Source: Verrucomicrobia bacterium Tous-C9LFEB (GTDB taxonomy: Bacteria > Acidobacteriota > Terriglobia > Terriglobales > Acidobacteriaceae). From it: 37,073 nt of DNA. The stretch is taken from contig CAJCIP010000106.1 of NCBI GenBank assembly GCA_903970445.1, positions 1 to 37,073 of the forward strand, given 5' to 3'. The notes under the pieces are model-generated. The model saw only the letters and a list, made by a program, of their open reading frames with translations. It was not told the origin of the DNA and ran no database searches. Shown piece by piece: positions 1-8,162 of this stretch; positions within the stretch are counted from its first letter, which is position 1, and the number at the start of each line of letters is the position of its first letter. A program made the position numbers and the translations under genes.

Positions 1-1245
1 GCCATCAGTATCGTGTTCAAGCCGACAGACAAGGGCACGCGAAGCGGCGCCTTGACACTGATGGATAGCGTTGGAACTCAGGTTGCGTCGCTTACCGGCG
101 TAGGCAACAGCCCGGCGACAGACACGCTGAACGCAAGCTCCCTCTCATTTACGCAGCAAGCGGTCGGCACAACCAGTGCCACGCAGCAGGTGACGCTCAC
201 CAACGCGGGAGACGCTCCGCTACTGAGCACGTCGATCACGACGAGCGGCGACTTCATCGCGACAAACAACTGCGGCACGTCACTTCCTGGCCACGGAACA
301 TGTGCGGTGCTAATCGCCTTTGTGCCATCCAGCGTTGGAACGCGCACGGGAACGCTGACCATTACAGATCAGTTTCGATCTCAGACGGTGACGCTGAGTG
401 GTATCGCCGTTGCTCCTGCGGGAGTGTCGCTCACGCCTTCGTCGCTAACGTTCGCTGGCACCGGCGTTGGTCTCAGCGCACCGGCACAAGCCATTACGCT
501 GACGAACAACGGCGGCCTGCCACTCAACATCTCGAAGCAGACCATCAGCGGCGACTTCGCGATTGCGGTGAGTACATGCGGAAGTACGCTCGGAGTCAAT
601 GCCGCATGCAGCATGACAGTCGTTTTCACGCCAACAGCCACCGGCACCAGACCCGGTGTTCTAACGCTCACCGACGATGCTCCGTCCGGCGCGCAGACCG
701 TAACCCTGACAGGAACAGGCATCGACTTCTCCTTCGCTCCAAGCGGCGCTTCCTCGCAGACCGTCACCAGCGGAACTTCGGCCACATATGTCATGCTGCT
801 GACTTCCGCCGCCAGTCTCAACGGCAATATCTCCTTCGCGTGTTCGGCCGCTCCAGCTCACAGTGTGTGCAGTGTCAACCCGTCAACCGCGAGCCTTGGT
901 GCAAGCACCACGATCATCGCGACCGTGCAGACCGGTTTGAGCACTGCAAAGGTCGAGCCGCGGCCCGCACCATGGTGGCGTGGCGGAAACGGTCTGATCA
1001 CACTCGCAATTCTGGCGCCGCTTTGTTGCTTCGGTAGGAGGCGCAGTGTGCGTGCGCTGATGTCCGCGGCGATCTTCTGTTCCTTGCTTTGGATGGCAGG
1101 CTGCGGAACGCCACGCACCATTCCCGGCTCTGGCGGCACTGTTGCCCCATCGACGCCGACGCCCGCGGGAACCTACACGCTGACGGTGACCGGAACGACC
1201 GCCGGCATCTCCCACTCCGTACTGCTTACGCTCATTGTTCAGTAG
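1..1245 (+). CDS. Choice-of-anchor D (ASH-like) repeat surface protein, 5'-truncated by window edge
   Basis: The reading frame is open from base 1, and its first residues (AISIVFKPTDKGTRSG) already belong to the end of an ASH-like beta-sandwich repeat, so the true start lies outside the window. Two full repeats follow (about residues 40-133 and 140-238). Each has the pattern LSF...VG....Q.VTLTN.G..PL.....SGDF....CG..L....C.....F.P...GTR.G.LT. A further Ig-like segment (about 240-315) is followed by two hydrophobic stretches (about 331-344 and 353-367). The second ends in WMAGCG, which resembles a lipobox. A last strand, PAGTYTLTVTGT, closes the protein. Such proteins are presumed exported or surface-attached, and no enzymatic function is known. 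The family assignment is firm; the role is unknown. Confidence 0.85.
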   Translation, partial: AISIVFKPTDKGTRSGALTLMDSVGTQVASLTGVGNSPATDTLNASSLSFTQQAVGTTSATQQVTLTNAGDAPLLSTSITTSGDFIATNNCGTSLPGHGTCAVLIAFVPSSVGTRTGTLTITDQFRSQTVTLSGIAVAPAGVSLTPSSLTFAGTGVGLSAPAQAITLTNNGGLPLNISKQTISGDFAIAVSTCGSTLGVNAACSMTVVFTPTATGTRPGVLTLTDDAPSGAQTVTLTGTGIDFSFAPSGASSQTVTSGTSATYVMLLTSAASLNGNISFACSAAPAHSVCSVNPSTASLGASTTIIATVQTGLSTAKVEPRPAPWWRGGNGLITLAILAPLCCFGRRRSVRALMSAAIFCSLLWMAGCGTPRTIPGSGGTVAPSTPTPAGTYTLTVTGTTAGISHSVLLTLIVQ

Positions 1246-1262
1246 CTCAAGAGCGCACTCAG

Positions 1263-2495
1263 CTACTTGCTTACGAGCGCGTCCGCCGCAGCTACAGCGC
1301 TGGCCCACGCCCACTGAAAGTTGTAACCGCCCAGCCATCCCGTCACATCGACGACCTCGCCGATGAAGTACAAGCCGGGTACGCGGCGGCTTTCCATGGT
1401 CTTCGCGTTGAGCTCGTTTGTATCGACGCCACCGGCGGTGACTTCTGCTTTGGCAAAGCCCTCAGTGCCGGCTGGATAGAACGTCCACGCGTGCAGCGCC
1501 GCTTCCAATTGAGCCAAGCCGCTGTTGCTCCAGTCTTCCCCACCCGCAAGCTGCGCGCTGACCCAACGTTCCGCAAAACGCGACGGAAACAAGCCGCGCA
1601 GTAGCGCAAGCAACGCTCCCGAATCGCGGCGAGCGTTCCTCTCATACATCGTCGCTAGAACTTCTTTGCCGGGAGCGAGATCGAAGCCGACAGCTTGCCC
1701 TGGCCGCCAGTAGCTCGATACCTGCAATACAGCAGGACCGCTCACACCGCGGTGCGTGATGAGCAGCTTCTCGCGAAACGTTGGCTGCGTGTTCTTCCCT
1801 TCACGCTTTGTTCCTTTCGTCTTCTCCACCGCAGTCGCGACAACCTCCGCCGACAAACCGGTGAGGTCGCACCACTGCTCACGATCCGCTGGCGAGAAGA
1901 GCAGCGGCACAAGCGCGGCGCGTGGATCGACCACCTTGTGCCCGGATGAGCGGGCAATCTCATATCCGATGCCGGTGGCGCCGAGCTTTGGAATCGAAAG
2001 TCCACCGGTTGCAATCACAACGGACGCTGCGTCCAAGCTGCTCGCATTTGTCTCGACTGAGAAGCCGGCGGCGTTGCGGCGAACTGCGGAGACACTCACC
2101 CCGCAGCGCGTCGTTACACCAGCTTCCGCGCATTCGCGCTCCAGCATCGCGACGATTAGCCGCGCTGAGTCGTCGCAGAACAGTTGCCCCAGCGTTTTTT
2201 CATGAAACTTGATGCCGTGCTTCTTCACCAGCATTATGAAGTCTGCGGGGGTATAGCGCGCCAGGGCTGACTTCGCATAATGCGGATTGCTGCTCAGGAA
2301 GTTTTCCGCCCGCGCGCCTGTGTTGGTGAAGTTGCAGCGCCCGCCGCCCGAGATGAGTATCTTACGTCCGGGCTTCTCCCCATTGTCGAGCAGGAGCACG
2401 CGTTGTAGTCTACGCCCCGCTTCGAACGCGCACATCATGCCCGCCGCACCCGCGCCGAGCACAATCACGTCGTATGTTGGCTCGGAAAGCGCCAT
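1263..2495 (-). CDS. NAD(P)/FAD-dependent oxidoreductase, HI0933/YhiN (BaiN-like) family
   Basis: A 410-residue cytoplasmic flavoprotein. The N-terminus carries a Rossmann FAD-binding motif, VIVLGAGAAGMMCAFEAG (residues 10-27), then the family hallmark GRKILISGGGRCNFTN. The C-terminus has GLYFIGEVVDVTGWLGGYN followed by an Ala-rich helix, the typical second FAD contact. Length fits the family (about 390-420). Members are annotated as aminoacetone oxidases or flavoproteins of unknown substrate; BaiN of gut clostridia acts on bile-acid intermediates, but that role should not be transferred here. The stop lies 17 bases from the convergent ASH-repeat gene. The DUF2235 gene lies upstream on the same strand, 45 bases away, so the two may be co-transcribed. 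Confidence 0.9.
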   Translation of the reverse strand: MALSEPTYDVIVLGAGAAGMMCAFEAGRRLQRVLLLDNGEKPGRKILISGGGRCNFTNTGARAENFLSSNPHYAKSALARYTPADFIMLVKKHGIKFHEKTLGQLFCDDSARLIVAMLERECAEAGVTTRCGVSVSAVRRNAAGFSVETNASSLDAASVVIATGGLSIPKLGATGIGYEIARSSGHKVVDPRAALVPLLFSPADREQWCDLTGLSAEVVATAVEKTKGTKREGKNTQPTFREKLLITHRGVSGPAVLQVSSYWRPGQAVGFDLAPGKEVLATMYERNARRDSGALLALLRGLFPSRFAERWVSAQLAGGEDWSNSGLAQLEAALHAWTFYPAGTEGFAKAEVTAGGVDTNELNAKTMESRRVPGLYFIGEVVDVTGWLGGYNFQWAWASAVAAADALVSK

Positions 2496-2540
2496 GCCAC
2501 AGCAAGTCTCTCATCGAGGCACGCGTCTCTAGGTGGTCGA

Positions 2541-3590
2541 CTAGAGTTCCGCCGGCAGAATCACCGTCTCTTCCAGGTAATGCGCTGTCGCTAGGTAATT
2601 CGATGGGGCGTACTTCGGAACCATATTTGCGATGCGCAATGCCACTGTGTTCGACATCACGGCATTGCCAGGGATCTCGCGCGTCTTCGGCAAACCCCAC
2701 GGGATCAGCTTCCACTCATCGTGCGCCTGGCCGAGCGGATCATACGGCAGGGGTGAAAGTTCCGCCGCGAGCTTTGTTGCGTCAAACTCCAGGCCGCAGC
2801 TCGTCGCGTTGTCGACCATCCAGCGCAGCGTGATGGTCGAAAGCGCGCGTTCCGCATAGCTCCCGCCGACATCGCAGTGAACGCCCGGGAACCACACCTG
2901 CTTTACCTTGTCGTCGTTCGCGCGCGGCGTTCCATCAGGATTGGTCCACAGCGTCGGAACGAACGAGCTCCGGCGCTCGTCGATCGAAATCGCGTGGAAT
3001 GCATTCACGATGCAAGGGTTCAGCGTCGTGTCCAGAAACCCGTACTTCGCCTGATCGAAGGCGCTGAACAGGTGGCCGGGGATGCCAAGCGCGCCAACGG
3101 TGTCCCACACGCCGACCATGCGCACCGTCACGTCGGTCAGGCCGTACTCGGTTACTAAGGCGGCTTTCGCTGTCAGGCGGGCGGCGTGATCCGTGATGCG
3201 ATACACGTCAAAAATCTTCCTGGTCGTCAGGTTGTCGAGATTGCGCGTGGGTACGCCGAAGGACGCGATCATGCCCGAAAGGCTGCGAGCCGTGTAGGCG
3301 CCGCGGCTGAATCCAAAGATGAAGATCTCATCGCCGGGATCCCACACGTCGGAGAGAAATTGGTAGCCGTCCTGGACCTTCTGAAACAGGCCATCGCCCA
3401 TCGTGCCGCCGAAGAAGTGCTCGAATGGGGTGCCGTCCGTTCCCACGCCGCTGTCGTAGTACTTCAACTGCGAGTCGTCATCGACCATGCAGTCGTAGAT
3501 GCGGCGCACGTTCGTGTTGCCCGGCTGGTCGGCGGGGCCATGCGGCGTGTTCCATGTGCCGTCTGCGCACAAGGCAATGCGTTTGCTCAT
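2541..3590 (-). CDS. DUF2235 domain alpha/beta-hydrolase-like protein
   Basis: A 349-residue protein of the DUF2235 (Pfam T6SS phospholipase effector Tle1-like) family. It opens with MSKRIALCADGTWNT, the usual start of the family. The nucleophile elbow is IFGFSRGAYTARSL with Ser95, and the tail segment has WFPGVHCDVGGSY, where the conserved Asp and Gly are found. The ATG start is preceded by AGGGA at good spacing. There is no signal peptide or membrane segment. Some relatives are type VI secretion lipases, but no vgrG, hcp, PAAR or immunity gene lies nearby, so a stand-alone cytoplasmic hydrolase is more likely. The substrate is unknown. It may share a transcript with the flavoprotein gene downstream. 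Confidence 0.85.
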   Translation of the reverse strand: MSKRIALCADGTWNTPHGPADQPGNTNVRRIYDCMVDDDSQLKYYDSGVGTDGTPFEHFFGGTMGDGLFQKVQDGYQFLSDVWDPGDEIFIFGFSRGAYTARSLSGMIASFGVPTRNLDNLTTRKIFDVYRITDHAARLTAKAALVTEYGLTDVTVRMVGVWDTVGALGIPGHLFSAFDQAKYGFLDTTLNPCIVNAFHAISIDERRSSFVPTLWTNPDGTPRANDDKVKQVWFPGVHCDVGGSYAERALSTITLRWMVDNATSCGLEFDATKLAAELSPLPYDPLGQAHDEWKLIPWGLPKTREIPGNAVMSNTVALRIANMVPKYAPSNYLATAHYLEETVILPAEL

Positions 3591-3717
3591 CGCAAATCCC
3601 TCACAGCTTCTATGGCTGAATGTTCAGGGACATAGTACGCCGGAAAATTGAGCCGGTCTTGAGGAATTGTTGCTGCGCGTGCGGCTAGGCGCATCCAATG
3701 TAGGCGAGGTAGACACG

Positions 3718-4038
3718 ATGAAAACTTTTCTCTGGCTGGCCGGCGGACTTGGCTTTGGACTTGCCGCTTATCTCATTCTCACCGCACCGGAATACTCCAC
3801 CGGAAGCGACACCGTCGAGGGCGCGGCCCGCGACACTGCCCGATGGGGTTCGAAGCAGCGGGTAAAAGGTGCCGGAACGGACCTTGCGGGCAAGGTAAAG
3901 GAAGGCATCGGCAACTTCACCGGTGACGATCAGCTGGCGGGCGAAGGTCAGGGCGATCAGGTCGCAGGCAAACTCAAGGATGCAGCCGGGAAGGTGGCGC
4001 AGGCCGCCGGCCAAACACTCCACGATCTCGACATCTGA
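3718..4038 (+). CDS. CsbD-like stress protein with N-terminal membrane segment
   Basis: A 106-residue protein. I chose the ATG at 3718 because GGCGAGG lies just upstream and because it gives a clean hydrophobic segment (residues 3-20, FLWLAGGLGFGLAAYLIL). A longer frame begins at 3667 but adds a non-conserved stretch. The C-terminal half (about 55-100) is CsbD-like: KVKEGIGNFTGDDQLAGEGQ, then GKLKDAAGKV. CsbD proteins are small stress-induced proteins of unknown mechanism (sigma-B regulated in Bacillus). The membrane anchor in front of the CsbD part is a variant on the usual 60-70 residue soluble form. It is convergent with the UbiA-family gene. Confidence 0.8.
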   Translation: MKTFLWLAGGLGFGLAAYLILTAPEYSTGSDTVEGAARDTARWGSKQRVKGAGTDLAGKVKEGIGNFTGDDQLAGEGQGDQVAGKLKDAAGKVAQAAGQTLHDLDI

Positions 4039-4057
4039 CTCGGAAACTGCTCGACGT

Positions 4058-4077
4058 ACGGCCGCTTAGGTGGCCGT
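4058..4077. terminator. Small hairpin between convergent genes
   Basis: A 6-bp inverted repeat (ACGGCC at 4058-4063, GGCCGT at 4072-4077) lies between the convergent CsbD-like and UbiA-family genes. There is no clear T-tract on either side, so a terminator role is only suggested by position. Confidence 0.25.
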
Positions 4078-4087
4078 CTTCGTGCTT

Positions 4088-5107
4088 CTACCGCACGCGT
4101 ACGGGCGCGGTCTGCGTGGGCGTGATTGGAAGCGTCGGCAGAAAGAAGTTCGACAGCTTCGGCAGATCGACAAAGAGCAGAAGCAGCATCAGCACAGCCG
4201 TGGCGACGAACGAGCCCATCAGCAGTGGCTCGCGGTAAAGCTTCTCGGGGTTCTGCACCGAGCTGCCCTTCTGGAAGGACAGCCTGAAATAGATGGCCAT
4301 CGTAATCGCCACCAGCGGATAGGCGAGCAGCAGCTCCAGACGGTAGCGAATCGTAAAGGCGCCAAAGAACAACATCGATGCCGAAGCATAAAACACCACG
4401 GACACCAGCAATGACTCCGCCGTGTAGTAGCGAAACGATCTGCGATACGCGCCCGAGACAGCTTTATCGCCGATCTCGGACATCTCGCTGAAGCGCTTCA
4501 AAGCCATGAAATAGCAACCGATGAACCAGTAAGACAGCAGCAGCGACACCGGCGGCGTGATGAATTCCGTCACGGCATACCAGCCCAGCAACATCCGCAG
4601 AGGGTTGTTGACGGACTCGGTGAGGACATCGATATACGGCACGTCCTTCGTGCGAATGGGCGGGAAGTTATACAGGCAGCCCATGATCCAAAGCACAATA
4701 GCCGTCACCGCAAAGAGCCTGCCGACCGCGAAATAACCGATGGCTACACCCACGATCATCATCAGCAGCCACTGCGCGTACGCCGCGCCGGTATGCACCA
4801 GGCCAAGCGCTGCGGGCCGCAGACGCTTCGTCGGATGCAAACGGTCGAACGGTGCGTCCAGGACCTCGTTGATGACATAGTTGCTGCACGCTACGAGCGT
4901 CAACGAAACAAACGCCCACACGATGCGGATGATGAGCGCATGGTCCAGCAGCGAGCGGTCAACACTGAGCGGAATAATGATGCCCGGCAGCACAAACAGG
5001 TTCTTGATGGAATGATCGAGCCGAGCTATCCGAACGTGCGCCTTGACGCGCTCCCCGAAACTGACGTGTTGTGTTGCGGCGACGATCACTGCGGCCTCAG
5101 AGTTCAC
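4088..5107 (-). CDS. UbiA-family prenyltransferase, decaprenyl-phosphate phosphoribosyltransferase-like
   Basis: A 339-residue polytopic membrane protein of the UbiA superfamily. The first Asp-rich motif is N80-E-x-x-D84-x-x-x-D88 followed by RLHPTKRLRP. That HPTKR tail is typical of DPPR synthases (UbiA of mycobacteria), which join polyprenyl phosphate to 5-phosphoribosyl pyrophosphate in the first step towards polyprenyl-P-arabinose or -ribose. The second loop reads YIDVLTESVNNPLRMLLG, also like that subfamily and unlike quinone-type prenyltransferases. The start is GTG at 5107, 12 bases after the stop of the GT39-like gene, so the two form an operon. No DprE1/DprE2 epimerase pair is in the window. 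The family is firm; the exact donor and acceptor are inferred. Confidence 0.82.
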   Translation of the reverse strand: MNSEAAVIVAATQHVSFGERVKAHVRIARLDHSIKNLFVLPGIIIPLSVDRSLLDHALIIRIVWAFVSLTLVACSNYVINEVLDAPFDRLHPTKRLRPAALGLVHTGAAYAQWLLMMIVGVAIGYFAVGRLFAVTAIVLWIMGCLYNFPPIRTKDVPYIDVLTESVNNPLRMLLGWYAVTEFITPPVSLLLSYWFIGCYFMALKRFSEMSEIGDKAVSGAYRRSFRYYTAESLLVSVVFYASASMLFFGAFTIRYRLELLLAYPLVAITMAIYFRLSFQKGSSVQNPEKLYREPLLMGSFVATAVLMLLLLFVDLPKLSNFFLPTLPITPTQTAPVRVR

Positions 5108-5119
5108 CCAATGTAGAAC

Positions 5120-6676
5120 CTAGCGCGACATAGCCGGACCAGCCATACCACTTGCGTGCGTGTTCGCCTGCTCCAACCGGCCCAGCATCAGCGTTCCAAG
5201 CGGCTGCACAGGAATCTCTCGCGCATCAAGATCCTGCGGAAGCCACTCCCAGTCTTCAACCCCATAGTTGATGAACACGGGGTTGGCATCCTGCAGGAAG
5301 GCTTTATACGGAATGAGCTGCAACGGCGCGTACTTCCGCACGTTATCCGCAGAGATGGAGTGCGTGTCGCGACCCTTGTACTTGATTTCTTCTTCCGCAT
5401 CGTAGACGTACGCGAGTCGCGACTGAATCTCCGGCGGAGCATAGTACTGGTCCTGCAGGAAGTTTCCAAAGCTGTTGATGTAGATGTACCGCGAACCCGC
5501 CAGATCAACGCCTGGCGGAAGCGCGATATCGCTCATGAAGTCGCGCCGAAATAGCTGCTCGCGCCGAACCTTCACACCGATACTCGCCAGACCCAAGAGA
5601 ACGACAGCAAGAAGCGTGCCGTAGAACGCTGTCTTCCTTTGCAAGAATGCTTCAAACGCAAGTGCCAGAACAGTAACGAACGCCAAGGAAGCCGGAATCG
5701 CATAGCGTCCTTCCATCGAATGGGTTACAAACCGCTCAAACAGGAAGCACCAGAGCGGCATGAGCGCCAGCACAAGAAGCATCGCCCAAAGCCCGCGCGA
5801 CTCTGCTGGTCCACGTTTCAAAAACCGGCGAACCCCAACAACTGCAATCACGAGCAGGAAGATGCGAGTAACAAGAGCGCTTTGCGAAACGGAGTTTTTG
5901 TAGCCTAGCGTGATCGCTTCACTGGTCACGTGCCGGTTGTAATAGTGCAGCTTGAACGCGAGCAGCGCGTGCTGGAACGGCAGAATGAGCGCGAGCGATG
6001 CCGCGCCGACTACGATGACTGCAGCAACGAGCCAGTCAATACGCTTGCGATCCACCGTGCGGACGAGCTCGCCAGCCGCGAGTGGAAGCAGAATCAACAC
6101 ACCGAAATAGTGACACGTGATCGCGCCTGCGATCGACAACGCAAGACCCACCAGCGGCAGCGTACGCGAGCGGTCTACAGCATCGCTTGTCGCCAGCACC
6201 CAGCACAGCATAGCCAGCGCGTACATGCCAAGCAGCCAACCGTAAGGCCTTCCCTCTGCGGAATACCAGAACGGCCCGAAGACGGCGGGTAACGCAGCGG
6301 CTAGTACGGCAGCGCGACTTCCCGCGAGTCTGCGCACGAGAAAGAACAGCGCAACCTGCGACAGAATCACGCCCAGCAGCGCAGGCGCGCGCATGCCCAG
6401 TGCATTCGCACCGAACACCCGCATCGACCAGTGGGCCAGCAGATGATACAGCGGTGGATCAAGCGAAATCGGATAGTGCAGCTGTACGCGAACAACATCG
6501 GTCGCTGTCGGCAGCTTGTCTCCCCAGTAGGAGAGAAACTCGTCCGCCCACATCATGCGAACATGCGACAGAAGGAGGGAGCTTACCGTTGTAAGAACGA
6601 TGACAGCAGCCGCAAGCAAGCCGTACCCTTGCTCGCCCGTGTCATCGTGGAGGACAGCCGAAGCCGGTGCGTGCAC
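5120..6676 (-). CDS. GT39-like (ArnT/PMT type) GT-C membrane glycosyltransferase
   Basis: A 518-residue protein with roughly ten or more hydrophobic helices. The first extracytoplasmic loop has WADEFLSYW, with the acidic pair typical of GT-C enzymes, and then SLDPPLYHLLAHW, a motif of the glycosyltransferase 39 group. These enzymes take a sugar from a polyprenyl-phosphate donor on the outer side of the membrane. The GTG start at 6676 is favoured by AGGAGAA just upstream. The C-terminal 120 residues form a soluble tail with several aromatic residues. It is the first gene of a two-gene unit with the UbiA-family gene, which could supply its lipid-linked sugar. The acceptor cannot be read from the sequence. 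Confidence 0.82.
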   Translation of the reverse strand: MHAPASAVLHDDTGEQGYGLLAAAVIVLTTVSSLLLSHVRMMWADEFLSYWGDKLPTATDVVRVQLHYPISLDPPLYHLLAHWSMRVFGANALGMRAPALLGVILSQVALFFLVRRLAGSRAAVLAAALPAVFGPFWYSAEGRPYGWLLGMYALAMLCWVLATSDAVDRSRTLPLVGLALSIAGAITCHYFGVLILLPLAAGELVRTVDRKRIDWLVAAVIVVGAASLALILPFQHALLAFKLHYYNRHVTSEAITLGYKNSVSQSALVTRIFLLVIAVVGVRRFLKRGPAESRGLWAMLLVLALMPLWCFLFERFVTHSMEGRYAIPASLAFVTVLALAFEAFLQRKTAFYGTLLAVVLLGLASIGVKVRREQLFRRDFMSDIALPPGVDLAGSRYIYINSFGNFLQDQYYAPPEIQSRLAYVYDAEEEIKYKGRDTHSISADNVRKYAPLQLIPYKAFLQDANPVFINYGVEDWEWLPQDLDAREIPVQPLGTLMLGRLEQANTHASGMAGPAMSR

Positions 6677-6851
6677 GTGTTCTCCTGGATACGGCTCGAT
6701 TCTAGTGGCATCTCTCGCCGCGCCGCGTTAATTGCCCGGTTTCCTCTACCGGCGGTCTTCAATGTTCGCGTCGCACCACCAGCTCAGACCTGGATGCTGA
6801 GCGCATCTCGAGCGCGATCTTCACGGACGAAACGCTACACTCAGACCTGCT

Positions 6852-8132
6852 ATGTCACAGCTTCGCATCAGCCGCCGCGCCGCCGACCGCCTGCGCGCGG
6901 ACCATCTGTGGGTCTATCGCAGCGACATCGAATCGGCGGACAGCGAGCCGGGCGCGGGCACCCTTGTATCCATTGTGGACAGCCGCAACACACCCATGGG
7001 AACAGCCCTCTACTCCTCTTCATCGCAAATCGGCGCACGCCTGGTTTCGCGGTCAGCTCAACTAACCCGCGAGCAATACCTTGCTGATGTTCGCGAGCGC
7101 GTGCATCAAGCACTAAGACTGCGCCGCGAGATTGCTCCGACGACAGCAGAGAACAATGCACAACGCCTCATCTTCTCTGAAGCCGACGATCTCACGGGCG
7201 TCGTGGCGGATCGCTACAACGATCTGATCGTTCTGCAATTGCTGATACAAGGCACAGCGCAGGATGATGTACGTGCGGCTGTCACTAACGCGCTTCGCAA
7301 CGAGCTAGCTGCAAACGGCGAGCCACTCACGATTTGGGAGCGGCAGGATCCTCGCATCCGCGAGTTGGAAGAGCTCGCACCCGCTGGAAGCGAGCCATTG
7401 TTCAGCACGCTTTCGGAAGCCGCGCCGGCGAAGACAGTGTTCACACTCAACGGGCTGCGCTTCGGCTACGACGTCTCCGCCGGACAAAAGACCGGAGCGT
7501 TTCTAGACCAGCGCCTGAACTATGCCGCAGCCGCTCGCAGGATGGCAGCCTCCGGCCGCGCAGGCCGAGCGCTGGACGTATGCACCTACCAGGGCGGCTT
7601 CGCGCTGCACCTCGCGCAGGTGTGCGAGCGAGTGACAGGTGTGGATCAATCCATGAGCGCGCTCGAAGCAGCAGACCGCAATCTGGCGCTGAACCCGAAG
7701 CTCAGGGCCAAGGTGGACTGGGTGGAAGCAGATGCATTCGAGATGCTGCGAGCGTTGGACGACGCCTCGCGCTCTACATCCGCTGCCAAGCAATCTCTTC
7801 CAATTGCAGCGACCCCGGCATTCGACGCTATCGTGCTTGACCCACCCGCCTTCGCAAAATCGAAGCGCGCAGCAGAGGGCGCTTTGCGCGGCTACAAAGA
7901 ACTGAACCTGCGCGCGATGCGTCTGCTCGCGCCGGGCGGCACGCTCATTACCTGCTCGTGTTCACACCACGTCTCGCTGGAAGACTTCACAGGGATCGTC
8001 ACCGCCGCCGCGGCAGACTCACACAGACGCGTCCAGTTGCTCGGCATCCGCGCCGCTGCTCCCGACCACCCCGAAGTGCTGACCCTGCCTGAAACGCGCT
8101 ACCTGAAATGCCTCATCTGCAGGGTGAGCTAA
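6852..8132 (+). CDS. Class I SAM-dependent rRNA methyltransferase, RlmI-like (PUA + methyltransferase)
   Basis: A 426-residue cytoplasmic protein. Residues 1-75 form a PUA-type RNA-binding domain (SRRAADRLRADHLWVYRSDI). A linker domain follows, then a Rossmann methyltransferase with the SAM motif ALDVCTYQGGFALHLA and motif IV LDPPAFAKSKR (Asp330-Pro-Pro). The end has GGTLITCSCSHHVS with the cysteines typical of m5C enzymes. E. coli RlmI makes m5C1962 in 23S rRNA. This protein is somewhat longer than RlmI (about 396 residues) and has an Ala/Ser-rich insert near 310-325. No good ribosome-binding site was seen at the ATG. It is convergent with the O-antigen ligase-like gene. Confidence 0.88.
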   Translation: MSQLRISRRAADRLRADHLWVYRSDIESADSEPGAGTLVSIVDSRNTPMGTALYSSSSQIGARLVSRSAQLTREQYLADVRERVHQALRLRREIAPTTAENNAQRLIFSEADDLTGVVADRYNDLIVLQLLIQGTAQDDVRAAVTNALRNELAANGEPLTIWERQDPRIRELEELAPAGSEPLFSTLSEAAPAKTVFTLNGLRFGYDVSAGQKTGAFLDQRLNYAAAARRMAASGRAGRALDVCTYQGGFALHLAQVCERVTGVDQSMSALEAADRNLALNPKLRAKVDWVEADAFEMLRALDDASRSTSAAKQSLPIAATPAFDAIVLDPPAFAKSKRAAEGALRGYKELNLRAMRLLAPGGTLITCSCSHHVSLEDFTGIVTAAAADSHRRVQLLGIRAAAPDHPEVLTLPETRYLKCLICRVS

Positions 8133-8162
8133 AGTCGCAGGCGAGTAGTCGTCCTGCAAGGA

